NCBI GenBank assembly: GCA_024407875.1
Contig: JAKSVT010000015.1
Location: 1-54,146 of the forward strand
Length of the DNA stretch: 54,146 bases
Direction of reading: 5' to 3'
Source: Alphaproteobacteria bacterium
Lineage (GTDB): Bacteria; Pseudomonadota; Alphaproteobacteria; CAAGCB01; CAG-977
Below, one piece after another: positions 24,734 to 34,513 of this stretch. A program made the position numbers and the translations under genes. Position 1 is the first letter of the stretch; each line of letters opens with the position of its first letter. The notes beneath the pieces were generated by a model, which was not told the origin of the DNA, made no database searches, and was given only the letters and a program-made list of their open reading frames with translations.

Positions 24734-27325
24734 TTAAACGATGCCTTCATAAGCTTTTAAGTAGATTTCTTTAATTTCTTTCATTAAAGGATATCTTGGG
24801 TTAGCACCTGTACATTGGTCATCAAATGCCATCTCAACCATCTTATCTAACTTAGCTTCGAAATCTTCTTTCTTAATACCAAAATCTTTAATTGAATGTG
24901 GAATATTAATCTCTGTTTTTAAGTTTTCAATTGCTTGTAATAACAATTCCAACTTTTCATCATCATTAGATCCACCTAGCTTCAATTGATTTGCAATTTG
25001 AGCATAACGCTCTTTTGCATTTGGATATTTATATTGAGCAAAACCTGCTTGTTTTACAGGATCTTCACTTGAATTATAACGTATAATTTGGCTAATTAAT
25101 AATGCGTTTGCAATACCATGTGGAATATGGAATGTTGCACCTAATTTATGAGCCATTGAATGGCACAATCCTAAGAATGCATTAGCAAAAGCCATACCTG
25201 CCAATGTAGCAGCATAATGAACCTTTTCTCTAGCAATTGGATCATCTTTACCATTTTTATAAGAACGTGGTAAATATTTGAATACTTCTTTAATAGCTTC
25301 TAAAGCAACAGAATTTGTAAAGTTTGTAGCCATTATAGAAACATAAGCTTCAATACCATGAACAATCGCATCAATACCACCTGCTGCACATAAGCCTTTT
25401 GGCATAGTATCTACTAAATCAGGATCGACAATAGCCATGGATGGGGTTAAAGCATAATCAGCCAAAGGATATTTAATTTGTGTTTTATCATCAGTAATAA
25501 CTGCAAATGGAGTTACTTCAGATCCTGTTCCTGATGTTGTAGGAATAGCAACCATTTCTGCTTTTACGCCTAAAGCAGGCAAATCACAAATACGCTTACG
25601 GATATCCATAAAGTCCATAGCAATATCTTCAAAAACAACATCTGGTTGTTCATACATCAACCACAAAATCTTTGCAGCATCCATAGGTGAACCGCCACCC
25701 ATTGAAATAATAACATCTGGCTTAAAGTTATTAACCATAGGCAAAGCTTCATTAATTGTTGCCAAATCTGGATCAGGTTTAACATCAAAGAAAATTTGAT
25801 AATCTGTTCCGATTTCATCCAAAACAGTTGTAATTTTATTTACCATTCCTGAATCGAATAAAAATCTATCTGTTACAATAAATGCACGCTTTTTACCTTT
25901 TAATTCACGCAAAGCTAAATCAATTGCTCCACGTTTGAAATAAATCTTTGGAGGTACTTTAAACCAGAGCATATTTTCTCTCCTCTCTGCGACGGTTTTA
26001 ATATTTAAAAGATGTTTAGGGCCAACGTTTTCACTTGTTGAATTACCACCCCATGAACCACAACCAATTGTAAGTGTTGGTTCTAATCTAAAGTTGAACA
26101 AATCACCAATAGCACCTTGTGTTGAAGGTGTATTAATCATCACACGTCCTGTATGGATTCTACGGCCGAATTCTTTAATTCTGTCCTTAATTCTAGCATC
26201 TGTGTGCAATGCTGAAGTATGACCAGCTCCGCCATGATTTACCAATTCGCATGCAATATTTGTAGCTTCATCAAAATCACTAGCTTTATACATTGCTAAA
26301 ACTGGTGACAATTTTTCTCTAGCAAAAGGTTCTGCAGGAGAATAATCAGTAACTTCACCAATTAAAACTTTTGTATTTTCAGGAACATCAATATTAGCCA
26401 TTTTTGCAATTTTGTATGCAGGTTGACCAACAATTTCAGGATTTACACCTTTTGGTGTCATAATAATAGAACGTACAGCGTCAATTTCTTTATTATTTAA
26501 AATATAAGCACCGCGATACTTAAATTCTTCCTTAACTTCATCATAAACATCTTTAACAACAATAACTGATTGTTCACTAGCACAAATCATTCCGTTGTCA
26601 AAAGTTTTACTTAACAAAATAGAAGATACAGCCATCTTAATATCTGCAGTTTCATCAATAACAGCAGGAACATTACCAGGGCCAACACCTAATGCAGGTT
26701 TCCCTGAGGAATATGCTGATTTTACCATTCCAGGACCACCTGTTGCTAAAATGCAATCGATGTGAGGATGTTGCATTAACATAGTTGTCAAATCTAAGCT
26801 TGGTTCATCAATCCAACCAATAATACCTTCTGGAGCACCAGCTTTCACTGCAGCATCTAAACATAATTTGGCTGCTTCAATGGTTGATTTTTTTGCACGA
26901 GGATGTGGAGAAAAAATAATTCCATTTCTTGTTTTCAAAGCAATCAAAGATTTAAAAATTACAGTAGCTGTTGGATTTGTTGTTGGAATAACACCCGCAA
27001 TAACACCAATTGGTTCAGCAACTTTATAAATACCATTTGTTTCATCGCGTTCGATAATACCACATGTTTTCATATTACGGTATTTATTGTACACATATTC
27101 AGAAGCAAAATGATTTTTAATAATCTTATCTTCTACAACACCCATACCTGTTTCTTCAACAGCCTTTTTTGCTAATGGTATACGTTGTTTATTAGCTGCA
27201 ATAGCTACAGCTCTAAAAATAGCATCTACTTGTTCTTGAGTATAGGAAGCAAATTGTTCCTGTGCTTTATTAGCCAAGTCTATAACGCGTTCTAAATCTT
27301 CTGCAGTTTTGACTTCACTTGTCAT
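24734..27325 (-). CDS. adhE: Bifunctional aldehyde-alcohol dehydrogenase AdhE
   Basis: 863 residues, the usual AdhE length. The N-terminal acylating aldehyde dehydrogenase domain has the catalytic Cys in FDNGMICASEQS. The C-terminal iron-dependent alcohol dehydrogenase domain has SMGGGSPMDAAK and a metal-binding HSMAHKLGATFHIPHG. AdhE reduces acetyl-CoA to ethanol with two NADH and works in fermentation, often as spirosomes. AGGGG lies about seven bases before the ATG. It follows folD by 123 nt on the same strand with no terminator seen between, so partial co-transcription is possible. Implies anaerobic metabolism. Confidence 0.97.
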   Translation of the reverse strand: MTSEVKTAEDLERVIDLANKAQEQFASYTQEQVDAIFRAVAIAANKQRIPLAKKAVEETGMGVVEDKIIKNHFASEYVYNKYRNMKTCGIIERDETNGIYKVAEPIGVIAGVIPTTNPTATVIFKSLIALKTRNGIIFSPHPRAKKSTIEAAKLCLDAAVKAGAPEGIIGWIDEPSLDLTTMLMQHPHIDCILATGGPGMVKSAYSSGKPALGVGPGNVPAVIDETADIKMAVSSILLSKTFDNGMICASEQSVIVVKDVYDEVKEEFKYRGAYILNNKEIDAVRSIIMTPKGVNPEIVGQPAYKIAKMANIDVPENTKVLIGEVTDYSPAEPFAREKLSPVLAMYKASDFDEATNIACELVNHGGAGHTSALHTDARIKDRIKEFGRRIHTGRVMINTPSTQGAIGDLFNFRLEPTLTIGCGSWGGNSTSENVGPKHLLNIKTVAERRENMLWFKVPPKIYFKRGAIDLALRELKGKKRAFIVTDRFLFDSGMVNKITTVLDEIGTDYQIFFDVKPDPDLATINEALPMVNNFKPDVIISMGGGSPMDAAKILWLMYEQPDVVFEDIAMDFMDIRKRICDLPALGVKAEMVAIPTTSGTGSEVTPFAVITDDKTQIKYPLADYALTPSMAIVDPDLVDTMPKGLCAAGGIDAIVHGIEAYVSIMATNFTNSVALEAIKEVFKYLPRSYKNGKDDPIAREKVHYAATLAGMAFANAFLGLCHSMAHKLGATFHIPHGIANALLISQIIRYNSSEDPVKQAGFAQYKYPNAKERYAQIANQLKLGGSNDDEKLELLLQAIENLKTEINIPHSIKDFGIKKEDFEAKLDKMVEMAFDDQCTGANPRYPLMKEIKEIYLKAYEGIV

Positions 27326-27448
27326 TTCATACCCCTATTTTCACAACATATTTGTTGTTAAATTTTCTTTCTATAGAATCTCAAATTTTCTCGATATTAA
27401 GTCAATTTTCGGTATTATACTTCAATTTTTTTAAAATAGTACAAAAAA

Positions 27449-28276
27449 TTACTTTTTATGTAAATAAAGTGTATTTTCCAACAACATTGCTATTGTCATT
27501 GGCCCTACTCCTTTTGGAACAGGAGTAATCGCAAAACATTTTTCAGCAACATTTTCAAAATCCACATCACCACAAAGTTTGCCATCTTCTAAGCGATTAA
27601 TTCCGACATCGATTACTATTGCTCCATCCTTTACCCATTCTTTTTGTACAAACTTTGGCTTTCCAACAGCAGCAACAACTATATCTGCTTGTTTACAAAG
27701 TTCTGGTAAATTTACTGTTTTAGAGTGAGCTATAGTAACTGTACAATTTTCTTTTAACAATAATTGAGCCATTGGCTTTCCAACAATATTTGATCTTCCT
27801 ATTACTAAAGCATTCAATCCTGTCAAATTTTCTTTAACTGACTTAATTAATTTTAAACATCCTTTTGGAGTACAAGCAACAGGACCTTCTAACCCTAACA
27901 TTAATTTTCCTAAATTTACAGGATGAAAACCATCAACATCTTTATTAGGATCTATTGCTTGAATAACAGTTTGTTCTTCCATTCCTTCTGGTAATGGTAA
28001 TTGAACTAAAATTCCATCTACATCTTCATCTTTATTTAATTGGTCAATTATTGCTAATAATTCAACTTGCAAACATTCTTTTATTCTATAAACTCTAGAT
28101 TTTATTCCAACTTCTTCACAAGCTTTTTCTTTATTACGAACATAAATTTGACTAGCAGGATTTTCTCCCACTAATATAACAGCCAATACAGGCTTTTTTT
28201 CCATTTTATCAATTTCTTCTTTTAATTTACGTCTTTCTTCTTTTGCGAATTCAAATCCATTAATTAATTGATACAT
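27449..28276 (-). CDS. folD: Methylenetetrahydrofolate dehydrogenase/cyclohydrolase FolD
   Basis: 275 residues with the FolD signatures: [17 protein letters not shown] (the catalytic Lys in this region), [38 protein letters not shown] and [14 protein letters not shown]. The enzyme interconverts 5,10-methylene-, methenyl- and 10-formyl-tetrahydrofolate using NADP. It overlaps the DUF167 gene by 13 nt and is the last gene of the envelope operon before adhE. Confidence 0.97.
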   Translation of the reverse strand: MYQLINGFEFAKEERRKLKEEIDKMEKKPVLAVILVGENPASQIYVRNKEKACEEVGIKSRVYRIKECLQVELLAIIDQLNKDEDVDGILVQLPLPEGMEEQTVIQAIDPNKDVDGFHPVNLGKLMLGLEGPVACTPKGCLKLIKSVKENLTGLNALVIGRSNIVGKPMAQLLLKENCTVTIAHSKTVNLPELCKQADIVVAAVGKPKFVQKEWVKDGAIVIDVGINRLEDGKLCGDVDFENVAEKCFAITPVPKGVGPMTIAMLLENTLYLHKK

Positions 28277-28602
28277 TTTTCCAACTCTCCTGATAAAATG
28301 GAATATATTTCATCAACATTTCCATTTATAATAAACGTTTTATTTCTATCTGTTTGTCCACTAACCAAACTTACAGATCCTTTTGATAATTTTAATGTTT
28401 TTGCTATTAATTTTTGAACAGCCTCATTAGCTTTTCCATCAACGGGAGGAGCATTTACAGCAATTTTTATTCTTTGCTTTCCATCTGGATCATCATATAT
28501 TCCTTCAATACCCTCTCTTTTAGCTTTAGGCGATAGTCTAACATATAATTTTAAAGCATTATCAACAATCGTACCATATTTACAATTGGTTGGCCAACCC
28601 AT
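28264..28602 (-). CDS. DUF167 (YggU-type) protein
   Basis: 112 residues with the YggU/DUF167 fold: [32 protein letters not shown]-type text (here [18 protein letters not shown]) and [14 protein letters not shown]. Function unknown. GAGGAC precedes the ATG at 28602; the coding sequence overlaps the yggT end by 23 nt. The yggT-yggU pair is a common neighbourhood in proteobacteria. Confidence 0.9.
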   Translation of the reverse strand: MGWPTNCKYGTIVDNALKLYVRLSPKAKREGIEGIYDDPDGKQRIKIAVNAPPVDGKANEAVQKLIAKTLKLSKGSVSLVSGQTDRNKTFIINGNVDEIYSILSGELEKCIN

Positions 28603-28891
28603 ATAACGTCCTCACAACAAAACTAACTATAAAATGCAAAACGAAAAATCCTAAAATAGGAGACAAATCTAAATTGCCAATAGGTGGTACATATCGACGG
28701 AAAAAATCAAAAAACTTATCTGTTAACTTATGTATAATTTCAGATACCTTTTCTACTATTTGATTTCTTGTATTAATTATTCCGAAAGCTTCTAACCAAC
28801 TTAAAATAATAGCTGCTAATAAAACTTTTTCATATAAACGATATGCAATAATTATTATATTTGCTAATGAAACCAAAAGAGCTGCAATCAT
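28580..28891 (-). CDS. yggT: YggT-family membrane protein
   Basis: 103 residues from the ATG at 28891, which overlaps the rsmA stop in an ATGA arrangement and has GAGG upstream. Two hydrophobic segments (IAALLVSLANIIIIAYRLYE, LLAAIILSWLEAFG) and a third at the C-terminus flank a central DFFRRYVPPIGNLDLSPIL motif typical of YggT. The function of YggT is not established; roles in osmotic stress and in positioning of division have been suggested. Forms an overlapping pair with the DUF167 gene. Confidence 0.88.
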   Translation of the reverse strand: MIAALLVSLANIIIIAYRLYEKVLLAAIILSWLEAFGIINTRNQIVEKVSEIIHKLTDKFFDFFRRYVPPIGNLDLSPILGFFVLHFIVSFVVRTLYGLANQL

Positions 28892-29727
28892 TTTTTCAAC
28901 TCCTCTATAGCACAAGCCATTTTACAAAATTGCTCAACAGTTAATTCTTCAGGTCTAGCTGTTGGATCTATTCCCGTTTTTTCACACAACTTTTCAACAT
29001 CACCAAATGCTTTTAAAGAACTTCGCAGCATTTTTCTTCTTTGATTAAATACAGTTAATGTTAAATTTTCTAAAATCTTCTTATTTGCTTTAAATCTTGG
29101 CTCTTTTAATGGTTCAATTTGAACAATTGCACTTGTAACTTTTGGAGATGGAGTAAAACATTCTTTAGGCACAGTAAACAATATTTTTACATTACATAAC
29201 CATTGAACAAGAATAGATAATCTACCATAATCAGCTGTTCTAGGTACAGCAACTAATCTTTCAGCAACTTCTTTTTGAAACATCAAAGTCATAGATACAA
29301 AATTTGATGCTTGTTCTAACCAACCAATTAATAATGCTGTACCAACATTATAAGGCAAATTTGCAATTACAGCTCTTGGAGCTTCACCTAGTGTAGCAGC
29401 ATCAACTTTTAAAGCATCAGTATTCATTGAAATTAATCTATTTGGATAAGCATTAGATATCTCATCTAAAATACTTAAACATCTTTCATCTTTTTCAATA
29501 GCAATAAGTTTCTTTGCTCCATTTTCCAGAATTTGTCTTGTTAAGCCACCAGGTCCTGGACCTATTTCAATAATAGTTCCTTTTTCAAAACATTCAGGAT
29601 GAGCATTTTTAGAAGATCTAACAATCTTATCTAACAAATTAACATCTAAAATAAAATTTTGACCTAATTGTTTTTTTGCAATTAAGTCATGATCAATCAA
29701 TACTTGCCTAAGACTTGGTAATTCCAT
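28888..29727 (-). CDS. rsmA: 16S rRNA (A1518/A1519) dimethyltransferase RsmA (KsgA)
   Basis: 279 residues. The SAM-binding motif I EIGPGPGGLTRQ, NLPYN (motif IV) and a C-terminal VFNQRRKMLRSSLKAF segment are clear. RsmA dimethylates two adjacent adenosines near the 3' end of 16S rRNA, a late step in 30S assembly. It follows surA by 5 nt; in many proteobacteria pdxA sits between them, but here it does not. It overlaps yggT. Confidence 0.96.
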   Translation of the reverse strand: MELPSLRQVLIDHDLIAKKQLGQNFILDVNLLDKIVRSSKNAHPECFEKGTIIEIGPGPGGLTRQILENGAKKLIAIEKDERCLSILDEISNAYPNRLISMNTDALKVDAATLGEAPRAVIANLPYNVGTALLIGWLEQASNFVSMTLMFQKEVAERLVAVPRTADYGRLSILVQWLCNVKILFTVPKECFTPSPKVTSAIVQIEPLKEPRFKANKKILENLTLTVFNQRRKMLRSSLKAFGDVEKLCEKTGIDPTARPEELTVEQFCKMACAIEELKK

Positions 29728-29732
29728 ATTGT

Positions 29733-30941
29733 CTATCTCTCAATCAAAGCTGAATGTCTAAGCTCTTTTAATCTACGAGCAGCAACCATCTCTACTTGTT
29801 GATTTTCCAATTCTTCTTTTAAAGCCTCATCTGAAGGTATAGCTGATAATTCTTTATTTCCACAACACATAAATATCAAAGCACCTTCTTTAATAGTAAC
29901 AGGCTTTGTTGGTGTTAATAAAGGAACTGAATTTATAGCTTCTAAAATTGGTTTTGGAATATCTTTTTCAGGAACAATTCCTAGCTTAATATTTGGTGAG
30001 GTCATTTGACTTTCAGCAAACTTTAAAAATTGATCACATGATCCTCTTGTCATTTGAACTTGTTGCAAAATTGATTTTACTTTTTTGTTTGTCAAAGACT
30101 CTGGCAAAAACAATTGTAATAAATCTTTTCCATTTTGTTTTTGATCATTTTGAGGATCTCTTATAGCTCTTAATGCTACAATATGATATGCCCCATCATA
30201 CTCTAAAGGCATAGTAACTCTTCCTGGTTCGAAGTCTTCTAATGCTTTTAACAATACACTATTCAAAGAATCTTCACTAACCCAACCAATAACGCCACCA
30301 TTTGCTGCACCAGCACCTTGTGAGTACTGCTCAGCTAAATCATCAAAGTTATATCCTTCTTTTAATTTTGTTAAAAGTTGAATTGCTTTGCCATAAACAG
30401 CACCACTATCTTCTCCATTTTTCAAAGACAAAACAATTTCTGATAAGAAATATTGTTTCTTAAGCATCATTGCTTTTCTTTCTTCAATTTGAGCATTAGT
30501 AGGAGCTAATCTATTTTGGTATTGCTTTCTAATTGCACGATAAAAAACCATATCGCTTAAAACTTGATCTTTAATTAAATCATATGATAATCCTTGTTTC
30601 TTCAATTCTTCTTTGAACAATTCTGGATTAATTTTATTTTGAAGTAGAGCTGATTTAACTGCATCTTCTAACTCATTAGGATATACTTTGATATCAAATC
30701 TTTTGCCTTCTTGAAGCTTTAATTTTTCATCTATTAATTGTTGTTCTAATTGCTTTAAGATATTAGGATCTTTCCTATTAACTTTATGTGTTAATTCGGC
30801 AAATTTTAATCTTTGTTCAAAATCACGTTCAGAAACAATTTCATCATTTACACGTAATTTAATCTCTGATGTTGCTTTTGCTTGGGAACATAAAGAACTT
30901 AAAATAATAGCGGCAACAAAAAATTTATAATAAACCTTCAT
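29733..30941 (-). CDS. surA: Periplasmic chaperone/peptidyl-prolyl isomerase SurA
   Basis: 402 residues. Signal peptide (cleavage near SQAKA), a SurA-type N-domain (IVSERDFEQRLKFAELTH) and one parvulin domain (KKQYFLSEIVLSLKNG ... YSQGAGAANGGVIGWVS ... HIVALRAIRD), followed by a long C-terminal helical piece. SurA escorts unfolded outer-membrane proteins, including LptD, to BAM. Here it lies directly downstream of lptD, matching that dependency. Only one clear parvulin domain is visible; the second region is divergent. Confidence 0.92.
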   Translation of the reverse strand: MKVYYKFFVAAIILSSLCSQAKATSEIKLRVNDEIVSERDFEQRLKFAELTHKVNRKDPNILKQLEQQLIDEKLKLQEGKRFDIKVYPNELEDAVKSALLQNKINPELFKEELKKQGLSYDLIKDQVLSDMVFYRAIRKQYQNRLAPTNAQIEERKAMMLKKQYFLSEIVLSLKNGEDSGAVYGKAIQLLTKLKEGYNFDDLAEQYSQGAGAANGGVIGWVSEDSLNSVLLKALEDFEPGRVTMPLEYDGAYHIVALRAIRDPQNDQKQNGKDLLQLFLPESLTNKKVKSILQQVQMTRGSCDQFLKFAESQMTSPNIKLGIVPEKDIPKPILEAINSVPLLTPTKPVTIKEGALIFMCCGNKELSAIPSDEALKEELENQQVEMVAARRLKELRHSALIER

Positions 30942-30954
30942 TTTTCCCTCAACA

Positions 30955-33201
30955 TTACATCACATTAAATGCACCATAAGGCTTTAATTCTATGCCCATT
31001 TCAATTGTTGTTTCTTTTTTAGTAGTACCATCTTTATCATGAACATTATATTCTCTTTTTACAGAACCTATCCAAGCAAAACATTCATCTTCATATCTAA
31101 TAGCCCAAGTCATATCTGTCATTCCATAATCTTTAGAATCTTTCTTTAAGTTATATCTTTGATTAAGAGATGTTGACCAAAATCTACTAAGTTGTGATGA
31201 TACTGTATAATTAATTTCTTCTTGATCTTTAGCATATCTATCTTTATCGATTTTATTTTTTAAATAAATATAAGATGCACTAAATCTCAATAATGGATTT
31301 CCTACACTAAAGTGAGTATCACTTCTTGCTAATTTATGATTATCTTTATCAATACGGAAAGAATAACCAATATTAGCCCATCCATTTAAATTTAATGTAG
31401 CTCTTCCTACATAATCAGAATAATGATCATGTAATCCTGAAGTCCAAGAAAATTCTTCTCTATCAGAAAAACGATAGCTTTGTCCGAACATTAATGATAA
31501 TGAAGTTCCATTTTCTCCATTAATTGATGTTTTAAATCCATAATCAACTCTAGAACCTGGCTCTATTCTATCATTAGCTACATATCTTCTTTCAGAAAAT
31601 AGTGCTATATCCGTCATATCGATTTCGTTAGATTCTTCATTTGGAATATTTTTATTTTGGCTTGAATTTGGAGCAGCAACACCCATAACCATTGGTTCAA
31701 ATATTACAGAATAATTATCTTGAACATTTACTAATGGATATGACAACATTAACGAAGCTTGTGAGCTTTCGCTTGTAGCATTACCTGTAAACGAATCTTC
31801 TGGGTCTTTTCTATACTCATTTATCCTATAAATATTGAATATATGAGAAGTTCCAACTTCATATGCTAAGCCCCAATTTGAAACACCAGGATAATGGTAT
31901 GCGAGTTCAGTAGAAACTCTATTGGATTTTTTGGTTAATCCTATAAAAGAATCTTTTCTTCTTAATTCAGCAGAAGAAGCTGCTAATGTAAAATATCCAT
32001 TATTATCAAACGGAGTTAAATATTTTTGCATTTTAATTTCTGGTAAAACTTTTGGGATTGAATCATCTTCAACATCTTTACGCATATCTCTATATTCAGT
32101 TGCGCCCAAATAAACGTAATAATCTGATGCCAAAGCTTCAGCTTTTACTTCTGAGGTTAACCAGTTTTCACCATCATCTCTAATATCATACAAACGCATA
32201 TATGTATCATCTGATACTCTATCTCCATTAACTTGGAAACGCCAAACGTCTGTCATTTTCCAGTCAAAGTCAACTTTATAGTTGTACATATCTTTGTATT
32301 TAGAACCTTCAAATGCTAAAGAAGCATCTTTAAATTTGTGTCTAAAATCACCTGCGTGCAACACACCTTTTTCTGCTATCCATGGTCTATATGTAATATC
32401 TGTATTATCATCTACTTCGATATAATAAGGAACTATGACACCCTTTCCTAGCTTACTATTGCTTTTATAAGAAGGCATCAAAAATCCCGTTTTACGCTTT
32501 ACTGTAGGATCTGGATATGAAAAATAAGGAATGTACAATAAAGGCATCTCTTTCATATATAGCTTTGAATGGTACACATACATTTGCTTTTCATCTTTGT
32601 TATGCTCTAAACGAGATGCCTTAATATGCCAAAATCTATCCAATTCTTCCAATTGACTATTTGTATATGTGCTTTCATCTTCAATTGGGAAACCATTAAT
32701 GCAATAATCACAAGTTGAATAATCAACATCATAAAAGTTTGTTACATCTTGTCCTTCTTCATCTTTTTCATGAGTTGCACTAGCAGCTGTTGCTATAGAT
32801 TTATCAAACATTATATAGCGAACACCATTCATTTTATCGCTATCATTTTTTTTATTATTTTGATTTCCTATTTCATCAGGTTTATTTTTTTCTGTAATTA
32901 ATACCTTTTCTGCTCTTATGATATCATTATCTATTGTTTTAATTTCAACATTACCATTTGCTGAAATAGTTTTATTTACAGTATCATAATTTACATATTT
33001 AGCTTTAAACTCATTATTACCATATTTTAAATAAACATTTTCATTTAAAATTATTTGGCCTGTTTCCTTATTATAAACTACTTCATCTGCAGAATAATTA
33101 ATTGGTAAATTACTATCAAATTCTTCGCTTTTAACCGCAAAAGCCGGTACTAATGTACCGACAAAGATAAAAGCGCCGATAAAGAAATAACGCTTAATCA
33201 T
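30955..33201 (-). CDS. lptD: LPS-assembly outer-membrane protein LptD
   Basis: 748 residues. A signal peptide (cleavage near AFAVKS) precedes an N-terminal OstA/LptA-like beta-jellyroll (NYSADEVVYNKETGQIILNE, VNYDTVNKTISANGNVEI). The C-terminal part is a long beta-barrel-type sequence with LptD landmarks such as MPLLYIPYFSYPDPTVKRKTGFLMP. A CDYC pair lies near residue 170; the inter-domain cysteine pattern of E. coli LptD is not obvious. LptD/LptE inserts LPS into the outer leaflet, so this organism probably makes LPS. Start overlaps the lptF stop (ATGA). Confidence 0.95.
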   Translation of the reverse strand: MIKRYFFIGAFIFVGTLVPAFAVKSEEFDSNLPINYSADEVVYNKETGQIILNENVYLKYGNNEFKAKYVNYDTVNKTISANGNVEIKTIDNDIIRAEKVLITEKNKPDEIGNQNNKKNDSDKMNGVRYIMFDKSIATAASATHEKDEEGQDVTNFYDVDYSTCDYCINGFPIEDESTYTNSQLEELDRFWHIKASRLEHNKDEKQMYVYHSKLYMKEMPLLYIPYFSYPDPTVKRKTGFLMPSYKSNSKLGKGVIVPYYIEVDDNTDITYRPWIAEKGVLHAGDFRHKFKDASLAFEGSKYKDMYNYKVDFDWKMTDVWRFQVNGDRVSDDTYMRLYDIRDDGENWLTSEVKAEALASDYYVYLGATEYRDMRKDVEDDSIPKVLPEIKMQKYLTPFDNNGYFTLAASSAELRRKDSFIGLTKKSNRVSTELAYHYPGVSNWGLAYEVGTSHIFNIYRINEYRKDPEDSFTGNATSESSQASLMLSYPLVNVQDNYSVIFEPMVMGVAAPNSSQNKNIPNEESNEIDMTDIALFSERRYVANDRIEPGSRVDYGFKTSINGENGTSLSLMFGQSYRFSDREEFSWTSGLHDHYSDYVGRATLNLNGWANIGYSFRIDKDNHKLARSDTHFSVGNPLLRFSASYIYLKNKIDKDRYAKDQEEINYTVSSQLSRFWSTSLNQRYNLKKDSKDYGMTDMTWAIRYEDECFAWIGSVKREYNVHDKDGTTKKETTIEMGIELKPYGAFNVM

Positions 33202-34478
33202 CTTCGTCTCTTTTGCTTACCTTTTTTATTAAATTTAGATTTATTTTTTTGTTTTATATTTGAAGCGTCTTCGCTTAAAGCTTCATTTAACTTATTAGCT
33301 TTCATAGCTTTAACTTTTTCAAACAGCTTTTCTAAATATATCGATAATCTATTTATAATTGCATTTATTCTTTTAAATTTAAATGATCCCGCATGTTTGA
33401 TGACATAAATTCCACCAATCAAAGGAATTATAGGAAGTATACAAAATACTGGCAACAAACCTAAATCTATTGTACATCTATTTGATAATCCAATAGTAAA
33501 TACTTCAAAAAACGCCATAACTAAAATTGTACAAACAACTCTTTTACCATGGCCCTGTCTGTTAAAATTACCAGTCAATAATCCTGCTGCAGCAATTAGC
33601 ATAAACGCAAAATTCAATATCGGCATTACTATACGTTTAGCAGCTTCAACTTTTAATTTATTATAACTTTTTTTATCAAAATTTCCATTAAACATAAAAT
33701 CGTCTTTTGTGGCATTCATTAAATCCTTAAAAGACATTTCTGTATGGCGCTGATTTCTTTTCTTCTCTTTTTTAGAACCACCGAAATCAATATTATATGA
33801 ATCGAATCTTAAAACAGAAAAGCGGCCTGTAGAATATACATATTCTTGTCTAGAACCATCAATTAATCCAATTTTAGGTGTTCCATTTTGGTAAACAATT
33901 TCACCTTGTTTTGCCATAACGGTTACTTTACTTTTTGGAGAATGTTTATCATGTAAAAAGATGTTAAACAACTCACCATTTTTACCTTTTTCTTGAATAA
34001 AAATAGTAGCATCTCTACCTAAATTTGTAAATTCACCAGGTTGAAGCAACAAATGAGATACATCATGTTGAATTTTCCATCTAAATTCACGGAAATTTGC
34101 ATCTGCCTTTGGTACTAATACCAAAGAAATATAAAAGCCTAAAATAGTGAAAATTGTGCCAACAATGAATACTGGTTTTGCCAAATCCATTGCACTCATG
34201 CCTGCAGCTCTTAAAATCGTTAATTCTCTATCTGTAATCATTTTATTATACGCATAAAGCGTAACCGCAAATAACGCTATAGGAGAAATTACGGTCAAAT
34301 AACTAGGAACAAGCATTAACGTTAATTGTACGAAAAGCCAAATTGATACTTTTGATTCTAACAAAATTTGAAACAATCGTAATGATTGAGATAACCAAAC
34401 AATAAGCAACAATCCCGATGTAATCAGGATAAAACCTAGTAAAAGTTGCTTAAGCATATATTTAGTTATAATTTTCAT
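33198..34478 (-). CDS. lptF: LPS export ABC permease LptF
   Basis: 426 residues from the ATG at 34478; the in-frame GTG at 34484 is less likely. The N-terminus (MKIITKYMLKQLLLGFILIT), the SQSLRLFQILLESKVSIWLF segment and the LQPGEFTNLGRDATIFIQEK periplasmic part match LptF. LptF/LptG form the inner-membrane permease that, with LptB and LptC, extracts LPS. The C-terminal ~90 residues are Lys-rich and basic, longer than usual. lptG is not beside it: the next gene is lptD. It follows xerD by about 36 nt. Confidence 0.9.
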   Translation of the reverse strand: MKIITKYMLKQLLLGFILITSGLLLIVWLSQSLRLFQILLESKVSIWLFVQLTLMLVPSYLTVISPIALFAVTLYAYNKMITDRELTILRAAGMSAMDLAKPVFIVGTIFTILGFYISLVLVPKADANFREFRWKIQHDVSHLLLQPGEFTNLGRDATIFIQEKGKNGELFNIFLHDKHSPKSKVTVMAKQGEIVYQNGTPKIGLIDGSRQEYVYSTGRFSVLRFDSYNIDFGGSKKEKKRNQRHTEMSFKDLMNATKDDFMFNGNFDKKSYNKLKVEAAKRIVMPILNFAFMLIAAAGLLTGNFNRQGHGKRVVCTILVMAFFEVFTIGLSNRCTIDLGLLPVFCILPIIPLIGGIYVIKHAGSFKFKRINAIINRLSIYLEKLFEKVKAMKANKLNEALSEDASNIKQKNKSKFNKKGKQKRRR

Positions 34479-34513
34479 GATCACGTATTATAACAATAAT
34501 TTGTTATATGTCT

